This document shows positions 6,200 to 10,180 of a stretch of DNA of 10,180 nucleotides, one piece after another. Source of the stretch: RGIG8767 sp964386235 (GTDB lineage: Bacteria; Bacillota; Clostridia; Lachnospirales; Lachnospiraceae). Position numbers and translations under genes: made by a program. The stretch covers positions 1 to 10,180 of the forward strand of contig CAYLSH010000071.1 in assembly GCA_964386235.1 (NCBI GenBank), in the 5' to 3' direction. The notes beneath the pieces were generated by a model. It saw nothing but the letters and a program-made list of their open reading frames with translations. It did not search any database and had not been told where the DNA came from. The first letter of the stretch is position 1, and each line of letters opens with the position of its first letter.

Positions 6200-7216
6200 T
6201 CAGGGCATCTTTGCCGCTTTTTTTGCAAATATCGTATTCACAAGTGCTTCATACGGTACGGTTTCTTCTAACTGTCCGGCATCCCGCAGAATATCCTGCA
6301 AAAGAGTAAACGCATCTTCTTCAAACACCAGATTTTCCTTCCAGGTATCCTGACTTAGGTAACGCTCAATAATTCTTTGCACATCCGCAAGATCGGTTTC
6401 CTCAAACTGAGGCTGAATCGTTTGGGCAATTTCATCAGCTGTATGGGAATTCACATAGTCCATTCCTTTTTGCAGGGCATTAACAAATGCCTGTAACACT
6501 TCCCCATTTTCTTCCATAAAACTTTTTCTTGCACTAAAGGCGGTGTAAGGAACATAACCGGATTCTTCCCCGATCGATGCCACCACATATCCGTCACCTT
6601 TGCTTTCCAAAGCAGTTGCGTGTGGCTCAAATTCCACCGTATAATCTCCCTGACCACCGCTGAAGGCTGCCGCCGTTGAGCCAAAATCAATGCTCTTATC
6701 AATCGTAAGGTCTTTTTCAGGATCAATATTGTGTTTCTTTAATACGTACTCAAATACCATTTCCGGCATACCACCATTTCTGCCGCCAAGCACTGTTTTT
6801 CCTTTAATGGAATCCCATGAAAAAGCTGCATCTTCGCTTCTTGCCACCAAAAAATTACCGGCACGCTGCGTAAGTTGCGCAAAATTCACGGCATAATCTC
6901 CCATTTCTCCCTGATAGGTATAAACGGTGGTCTCCGGACCCATAAATCCAATGTCCGCTTCCCCCGTCAGAAGAGCCGTCATGGTCTTATCCGCTCCAAA
7001 TCCCGTAACCAGTGTCAGATCAATTCCCTCTTCTTCAAAATAGCCAAGTTCGATTGCCACATACATGGGTGCATAAAAAATGGAATGCGCCACCTCGTTT
7101 AATACTAGGGGTGTTTTGTCTTTTTCTTCTTCTTTTCCGCATCCGGCCAGTGCTCCCGCTACAGTGGAAACCATTAACGTGAAGGTACATAAAAATACCA
7201 TCAGTTTCTTTTTCAT
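6200..7216 (-). CDS. ABC transporter substrate-binding lipoprotein, NMT1/SsuA-like, orphan
   Basis: This is a predicted extracellular lipoprotein that captures a small molecule for an ABC importer. The signal peptide (Lys-rich start, hydrophobic core) ends in the lipobox LAGC with Cys26 as the lipidation site. The mature domain begins with the NMT1/THI5/SsuA pattern: SIFYAPMYVAIELGYFEEEG, then GFGADKTMTALLTGEADIGF and later KGKTVLGGRNGG. Length 338 is normal. Relatives bind alkanesulfonates, taurine, nitrate or pyrimidine precursors; the sequence does not let me choose, and I see no CCCFC motif of the THI5 group. Neither a permease nor an ATPase gene is nearby, so it must use a transporter encoded elsewhere or be a remnant. 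AGGAGG lies 8 nt before the ATG. The DUF1836 gene ends 41 bp upstream. No terminator is visible between this stop and the pspA promoter. Confidence 0.9.
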   Translation of the reverse strand: MKKKLMVFLCTFTLMVSTVAGALAGCGKEEEKDKTPLVLNEVAHSIFYAPMYVAIELGYFEEEGIDLTLVTGFGADKTMTALLTGEADIGFMGPETTVYTYQGEMGDYAVNFAQLTQRAGNFLVARSEDAAFSWDSIKGKTVLGGRNGGMPEMVFEYVLKKHNIDPEKDLTIDKSIDFGSTAAAFSGGQGDYTVEFEPHATALESKGDGYVVASIGEESGYVPYTAFSARKSFMEENGEVLQAFVNALQKGMDYVNSHTADEIAQTIQPQFEETDLADVQRIIERYLSQDTWKENLVFEEDAFTLLQDILRDAGQLEETVPYEALVNTIFAKKAAKMP

Positions 7217-7246
7217 AAAAAAATCCTCCTACAAGACTGATGGTAT

Positions 7247-7252
7247 ATTATA
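7247..7252 (-). promoter_or_regulatory. Possible -10 element before the substrate-binding protein gene
   Basis: A perfect TATAAT occurs on the minus strand in the short gap after the DUF1836 stop codon, about 30 bp before the lipoprotein start. The expected -35 position has no match, so it may be an internal weak promoter or chance. Confidence 0.3.
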
Positions 7253-7257
7253 CGGTG

Positions 7258-7899
7258 TTATTCTGTTTTTGGTTCCTTTTTTTTCTTGGGTTCCGGTTTT
7301 TGACTGTGTTTTTCACGATAACCGTCCAATATTTTCTCCATAAGAAGGCGTTTGGCGTAGACATCGAATCCCAACTGTATGATTAACGCAAATAACACAA
7401 AAAACTCTTCGTCTTCTTTTGGGGCATCCGCAAACATCTTTTCGGCATGTTCGATCTTAAGAGCAATGTCGGATTTTAAACTTTCTTTCTGAATATCTTC
7501 AATATTAAATACTTCCTTGTAGATGTCCTGAAGAGTAAATCCATCCTTTTTATCAAAATACTTAGACGTCACAGGCTCTAACAGAGTCTGAATATCGTTA
7601 AAAGACAAAACACCCTTTAAATAATAAATCATAATCAATACCAGAACATGTTCTCTGGAATACTTCTTTTTTACAGGCGGAGGAAGCAGATCATTCTTGG
7701 CATAATTGTTGATCATGGTCTTGGTTAAAATCTTATCCTCGCCCGGATTGCGCGTGGTCGCCCGTAATCTCTCATCCATGAAGGTCGTGACCTGATCCAT
7801 ATACAGATCAATATTGGGAATGTCCTCATAACGAATGTAAGAAAAACGGTCCAGGCTTGCCATTATGCTATTTAATAAATCTTCTACTGAAATCGTCAT
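7258..7899 (-). CDS. DUF1836 domain protein, putative HTH regulator
   Basis: DUF1836 proteins are widespread in Firmicutes and uncharacterised. The N-terminal part (about residues 18-45, with DIPNIDLYMDQV) is the family hallmark. Residues 57-110 (LTKTMINNYAKNDLLPPPVKKKYSREH, then several helices) look like a MerR-type winged helix, which suggests DNA binding (inference). A helical C-terminal half follows, ending in a Lys/Pro-rich tail (PEPKKKKEPK). The start is uncertain. ATG 7899 (213 residues) has GGTGA about 5 nt upstream and gives the usual family N-terminus; ATG 7911 and ATG 7962 are also in frame, and the 7962 form adds a stretch unlike the family. The gene is divergent from yerC and sits 41 bp before the lipoprotein gene, probably in one transcript with it. 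Confidence 0.85.
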   Translation of the reverse strand: MTISVEDLLNSIMASLDRFSYIRYEDIPNIDLYMDQVTTFMDERLRATTRNPGEDKILTKTMINNYAKNDLLPPPVKKKYSREHVLVLIMIYYLKGVLSFNDIQTLLEPVTSKYFDKKDGFTLQDIYKEVFNIEDIQKESLKSDIALKIEHAEKMFADAPKEDEEFFVLFALIIQLGFDVYAKRLLMEKILDGYREKHSQKPEPKKKKEPKTE

Positions 7900-7917
7900 A
7901 TTAATCACCATTCCGAA

Positions 7918-7946
7918 GACGCTTTGCGTCGAAGAAAGCGCATGCG
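7918..7946 (-). promoter_or_regulatory. Inverted repeats in the DUF1836 leader
   Basis: GACGC (7918-7922) and GCGTC (7926-7930) form a 5-bp stem around three bases. An overlapping alternative pairs CGCTTT (7920-7925) with AAAGCG (7935-7940), and CGCATGCG (7939-7946) is a palindrome. If translation starts at 7899 these lie in the roughly 77-nt leader. If it starts at 7962 they are coding. Confidence 0.35.
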
Positions 7947-7982
7947 TTCCCGGTTTTCTCATATTTGTTTACCACTGTCTAC

Positions 7983-8011
7983 ATTATATAGTATTAAAAA
8001 CTACATCGCAA
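7983..8011 (-). promoter_or_regulatory. Promoter of the DUF1836-lipoprotein unit
   Basis: On the minus strand TTGCGA (8006-8011) and a perfect TATAAT (7983-7988) are spaced by 17 bp. The predicted start is near 7976. It stands back to back with the yerC promoter. Confidence 0.78.
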
Positions 8012-8013
8012 GA

Positions 8014-8045
8014 TAAAGTTTATTCTTCTTTACTTTAAAACTTTA
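8014..8045. repeat. Three ACTTTA half-sites in the yerC promoter
   Basis: TAAAGTTT (8014-8021) and AAACTTTA (8038-8045) are perfect 8-bp inverted copies. A further ACTTTA lies at 8032-8037, overlapping the yerC -35 and repeating directly with 8040-8045 at an 8-bp period. The layout suits an operator between the two divergent promoters. The AT-rich content makes chance occurrence possible. Confidence 0.4.
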
Positions 8046-8057
8046 GTATGTTAAAAT
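8029..8057 (+). promoter_or_regulatory. Promoter of yerC
   Basis: TTTACT (8029-8034) and TAAAAT (8052-8057) are spaced by 17 bp, with TG one base before the -10 (extended -10). The predicted start is near 8064, giving a leader of about 58 nt. Confidence 0.7.
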
Positions 8058-8121
8058 AGCAATGTGTTGATGTGAATACGAATATTTCATAATAAATGAG
8101 TGGAAAGGTTGGTATATACTG

Positions 8122-8409
8122 ATGAATAAAAAGATTCGGACAGATTCCGTAGACCATTTATTCGACGCCATATTGTGCCTGGAATCCAAAGAAGAATGTT
8201 ACAATTTTTTTGAAGATCTTTGTACTGTAAATGAACTGTTATCCCTGTCACAGAGATTTGAAGTTGCCACCATGTTACGTGAGCGTAAAACTTATCTTGA
8301 GATTGCAGAAAAAACAGGAGCTTCCACTGCTACGATCAGCCGTGTAAACCGCTCCCTGAATTATGGTACGGACGGATACGAACTCGTATTTAAAAGGATG
8401 GAAGAATAA
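8122..8409 (+). CDS. yerC: TrpR-like transcriptional regulator, YerC/YecD family
   Basis: YerC proteins are small helix-turn-helix proteins of the TrpR superfamily. Their ligand and regulon are poorly defined. The 95-residue length fits. The conserved family core is clear: ECYNFFEDLCTVNELLSLSQR (residues 25-45), AtMLRE (49-54) and a helix-turn-helix at about 55-78 (TYLEIAEKTGASTATISRV), then NRSLNYGTDGY. Aromatic-amino-acid binding should not be assumed. This is the only plus-strand gene. Its Shine-Dalgarno-like GGAAAGG (8102-8108) lies 13 nt before the ATG, longer than usual, and no closer site is seen. The last five codons and the stop are part of the terminator hairpin. In Bacillus, yerC lies near pcrA, which is also in this window. 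Confidence 0.94.
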   Translation: MNKKIRTDSVDHLFDAILCLESKEECYNFFEDLCTVNELLSLSQRFEVATMLRERKTYLEIAEKTGASTATISRVNRSLNYGTDGYELVFKRMEE

Positions 8410-8429
8410 CATATTCTTCCATCCTTTTA
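8391..8429. terminator. Bidirectional terminator shared by yerC and the bactofilin gene
   Basis: A perfect 18-bp inverted repeat (left arm 8391-8408, starting TAAAAGGATGG; right arm 8412-8429, ending CCATCCTTTTA) surrounds an ACA loop. The A-run at one base and T-run at the other give each strand a GC-containing stem ending in U residues. It lies between two convergent genes and includes the yerC stop codon. Confidence 0.88.
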
Positions 8430-8445
8430 CGCTTTACTTCTTTGT

Positions 8446-8883
8446 TTATTCTGCCTTCTGTTCTTCATTTTCGGATGTTTCTTCCGTTTTTTCTTCCGCC
8501 TTATCTTCTGTAGCAGGTTCCTGTTTTTCTTCTTCTGCCACACTGTTCATCTTGCAGTTTCCCTGGAAAATAGCAGTTTCATCGATGCTTAAACTTCCTG
8601 TTTTTACATCACCGATCAGTTTCCCGTTAGATACCAGTTCTGTCTTTCCGCTGGCAGAAAGATTACCTTTTACTTCACCACTGATCTTTACATCCGCAGC
8701 GCTAATGTTGCCGTTTACCACGCCGCCATCTGCAACTACCACCACACCTTCCGATGTGATATCTCCATTGACCGTTCCGTCAATCCGGGTAGAAGCGGAT
8801 GCTTTTACAATTCCTTCTACGGTAGTTCCCGCTCCAATAATTGTCATGTTACCATTTACAAACTGATTATTATTTTTTTTCAA
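8446..8883 (-). CDS. Bactofilin (polymer-forming cytoskeletal protein)
   Basis: Bactofilins form nucleotide-free filaments through a right-handed beta-helix and often position cell-wall enzymes. The beta-helix spans about residues 13-112. It has repeating Gly-x-Val-x-Gly-x-Ile turns (GTVNGDI 36-42, GVVNGNI 54-60, GEVKGNL 69-75, GKLIGDV 87-93) spaced about 15-18 residues apart. It is followed by a disordered acidic tail rich in Glu and Lys (116-145). The start is TTG at 8883: AAGGAG (8891-8896) lies 7 nt before it, while the first ATG, codon 13, has no ribosome binding site and would cut into the fold. It follows the M23-like gene by 19 bp, matching the well-known bactofilin-M23 pairing (Proteobacterial BacA/LmdC, Helicobacter CcmA/Csd1). 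Confidence 0.93.
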   Translation of the reverse strand: MKKNNNQFVNGNMTIIGAGTTVEGIVKASASTRIDGTVNGDITSEGVVVVADGGVVNGNISAADVKISGEVKGNLSASGKTELVSNGKLIGDVKTGSLSIDETAIFQGNCKMNSVAEEEKQEPATEDKAEEKTEETSENEEQKAE

Positions 8884-8890
8884 TGTTCTT

Positions 8891-8896
8891 CTCCTT
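8891..8896 (-). promoter_or_regulatory. Ribosome binding site fixing the bactofilin TTG start
   Basis: AAGGAG on the minus strand with a 7-nt spacer to TTG at 8883 decides the start of a gene lacking a usable ATG. Confidence 0.8.
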
Positions 8897-8902
8897 TTTT
8901 AC

Positions 8903-9649
8903 CTATCCGTTAATCTCCAAAACTTCTGTTGGCGCTATGTATTCTCCGTCTTTCATAACCTGATACGCCATATCGTCCGCCAGTTCGTTATCATGATCCT
9001 CTTTCATTTCGTACAAAAGAGCGCCTCTTGCCACTTCATCGCCTTCTTTTACCTTGGGCTCCGTACCGCTTCGATAGATCGTGGTATACCCATTGCCATG
9101 GTCTATAAATACCTGATAACCATATTTATTATCCATATCTACATAGGTAACCGTTCCGGCGCCGGCCGCTATTACACTGATTCCGTCCGATGCATGAAAT
9201 AAAATCATGGGTCTTATAACATCACCATCTTCCATTTCCAGTGTTTCTTCCGATTCTTCCATATCCGCTGTTCCGGACAAAGGGAAACCCGACGGCATAT
9301 TCTTTTCTTCCTGAACTTTTTCCGCATCCACCTTTTCATTCACGGTCTTACTCAAAATAGAAACCTTATCCAGTAACTGTTCATTTTCAGCCTGTAACTG
9401 TGCATTGGCTTCATCCATTTCTTCCAGTTTTACTTTTAATGCACTCTCCCGGCTCAATACAATCGTACTGTAATAGGAAGTAAAACCAATATACCCCACG
9501 ACTGCCAGCATCATCAATACAGCCAGCCATTTAATAAACTTAATTCTTGTCTTTGAAAGTTTATATTTCTTTGGTTTTTCCACCGGCGAATCGGAAACAA
9601 CAAGAAGAACATAATTGGACTTCCGTTTCTTTTTCTTTCCGTTCTGCAA
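8903..9649 (-). CDS. Membrane-anchored protein with degenerate M23/LytM domain
   Basis: The 248-residue protein has a Lys/Arg-rich cytoplasmic start, one transmembrane helix (about 38-60), an extracellular coiled coil (about 66-115), an acidic linker and an M23/LytM fold (about 140-240, with GAGTVTYVD, VFIDHGNGYTTIY and VKEGDEV). The metal-binding residues of active M23 enzymes are missing. The HxGxD motif is not recognisable, the usual Y-x-H reads Tyr192-Arg-Ser, and the HLHFEV motif reads DMAYQV (226-231). It is therefore probably a non-catalytic scaffold or activator, like EnvC or SpoIIQ (inference). The start is TTG at 9649: GGAGG (9656-9660) lies 6 nt before it, whereas an in-frame TTG at 9673 would put that site inside the gene. 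It is the first gene of an operon with the bactofilin, 19 bp downstream. Confidence 0.9.
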   Translation of the reverse strand: MQNGKKKKRKSNYVLLVVSDSPVEKPKKYKLSKTRIKFIKWLAVLMMLAVVGYIGFTSYYSTIVLSRESALKVKLEEMDEANAQLQAENEQLLDKVSILSKTVNEKVDAEKVQEEKNMPSGFPLSGTADMEESEETLEMEDGDVIRPMILFHASDGISVIAAGAGTVTYVDMDNKYGYQVFIDHGNGYTTIYRSGTEPKVKEGDEVARGALLYEMKEDHDNELADDMAYQVMKDGEYIAPTEVLEING

Positions 9650-9655
9650 AATAAT

Positions 9656-9660
9656 CCTCC
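9656..9660 (-). promoter_or_regulatory. Ribosome binding site fixing the TTG start of the M23-like gene
   Basis: AAGGAGG on the minus strand, whose GGAGG core is 6 nt before TTG at 9649, lies inside the longer reading frame and so supports the shorter protein. Confidence 0.82.
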
Positions 9661-9696
9661 TTACAAAAAACAAATCCTTCTGCTTCTAAGTTATTG

Positions 9697-9725
9697 ATTA
9701 TACCAAAAAATGGATGGGGATTCAA
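9697..9725 (-). promoter_or_regulatory. Promoter of the M23-like/bactofilin operon
   Basis: On the minus strand TTGAAT (9720-9725) and a perfect TATAAT (9697-9702) are spaced by 17 bp, and TGG before the -10 gives an extended -10. The predicted start is near 9690, a leader of about 40 nt. Confidence 0.8.
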
Positions 9726-9749
9726 TCATGTACTTTTTATCCCGCGATA

Positions 9750-10180
9750 CTACCATGCTTTATATACATATTTGAATTTATAAACTAAAAGCAAACCGGC
9801 AACAAACAGAAGTATCCCACCCCCAAGATAAAAGGCAGCTGTTCCGCTTCCTCCGGTAGCAGGCACGGACAGAATCTCAGCATTATTAACGAGTGTTAAT
9901 GTACCATACTGAAGTTGTTTAGACATAACCATTTGACTTGGTACATTACTAACCAGATTAGAATCAACGGTTTCACCGGTAACAGAAAGCGCTCCATCCT
10001 CTCCAATTGTTATCGTTAGCGGATCACTTAAGATCTCATAGCCCGCCGCTGAAGCGGTCTGCTTCAAAATATAATTTCCTGCCGTCAACCCATTAAAACA
10101 AATCTTACCATCTCCATCCGTCGTAAACACAGGCTCAGACTCGTTTTCCGCTAACGGTGCAAATCTTAGCTCACAGATAT
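9750..10180 (-). CDS. Sortase-anchored surface protein, SpaA/Cna-B-like C-terminal part (5' end outside window)
   Basis: The reading frame is open to the window edge, giving the last 143 residues of a larger cell-surface or pilus-type protein. A SpaA/Cna-B (prealbumin-like) domain is visible from its typical pattern, TTDGDGKICFNGLTAGNYIL followed by KQTASAAGYEIL. After a short region comes a cell-wall sorting signal: VPATGG as the sortase motif, a hydrophobic helix (AAFYLGGGILLFVAGLLLVY) and a basic tail (KFKYVYKAW). Sortase would cut between Thr and Gly and link the protein to peptidoglycan or a pilin Lys. The motif has Val where the LPXTG consensus has Leu. An in-frame GTG at 10130 has no ribosome binding site and lies inside the domain, so it is not a start. 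No terminator is visible before the next promoter. Confidence 0.86.
   Translation of the reverse strand, partial: ICELRFAPLAENESEPVFTTDGDGKICFNGLTAGNYILKQTASAAGYEILSDPLTITIGEDGALSVTGETVDSNLVSNVPSQMVMSKQLQYGTLTLVNNAEILSVPATGGSGTAAFYLGGGILLFVAGLLLVYKFKYVYKAW

Noticed and set aside
6200..7216. Assignment of the lipoprotein to thiamine-precursor (HMP) binding
   Set aside because: The general NMT1/THI5 fold is clear, but no CCCFC motif and no thiamine-pathway neighbours or riboswitch are present.

Overview
This window is a low-GC Firmicutes chromosome segment, most likely Clostridia of the Lachnospiraceae type. The evidence is strong AGGAGG ribosome binding sites, TATAAT-type promoters, the YerC and PcrA protein sequences, a DUF1836 protein, and a small membrane protein with an F-D-D acidic tail. 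The species assignment is inference. No phage, insertion sequence, CRISPR array, tRNA or rRNA is visible. All genes but one lie on the minus strand.

Read in the direction of transcription (high to low coordinates), the layout is as follows. (1) 9750-10180: the C-terminal end of a sortase-anchored surface protein with a SpaA/Cna-B-like domain. (2) 9649-8446: a two-gene operon with its own promoter, encoding a membrane protein with a degenerate M23/LytM domain and a bactofilin. Both appear to start with TTG. (3) 8122-8409: a plus-strand TrpR-like YerC regulator, convergent with the bactofilin gene and sharing a long symmetrical terminator with it. (4) 7899-6200: a DUF1836 protein, divergent from yerC, followed by an orphan NMT1/SsuA-like substrate-binding lipoprotein. 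(5) 6075-4420: a compact envelope-stress operon of pspA and an SPFH protein with a C-terminal zinc ribbon, bounded by a near-consensus promoter and a hairpin terminator. (6) 4297-1916: the PcrA/UvrD helicase, with a promoter immediately before its start codon. (7) 1834-1544: a small single-pass membrane protein with an acidic repeat tail, as its own promoter-to-terminator unit. (8) 1379-1: a 23S rRNA uracil-C5 methyltransferase (RlmD/RlmCD), cut by the window edge a few residues before its expected end.

Most of the window is housekeeping (rRNA modification, DNA repair) and cell-envelope biology (PspA/SPFH, bactofilin with LytM-like protein, surface protein, lipoprotein). I see no clear new defence or mobile system. 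The items most worth a second look are regulatory and structural: perfect palindromes in the pcrA promoter and the pspA leader, clustered ACTTTA half-sites in the yerC promoter, a bactofilin partner lacking every metallopeptidase ligand, and the acidic F-D-D repeat protein.
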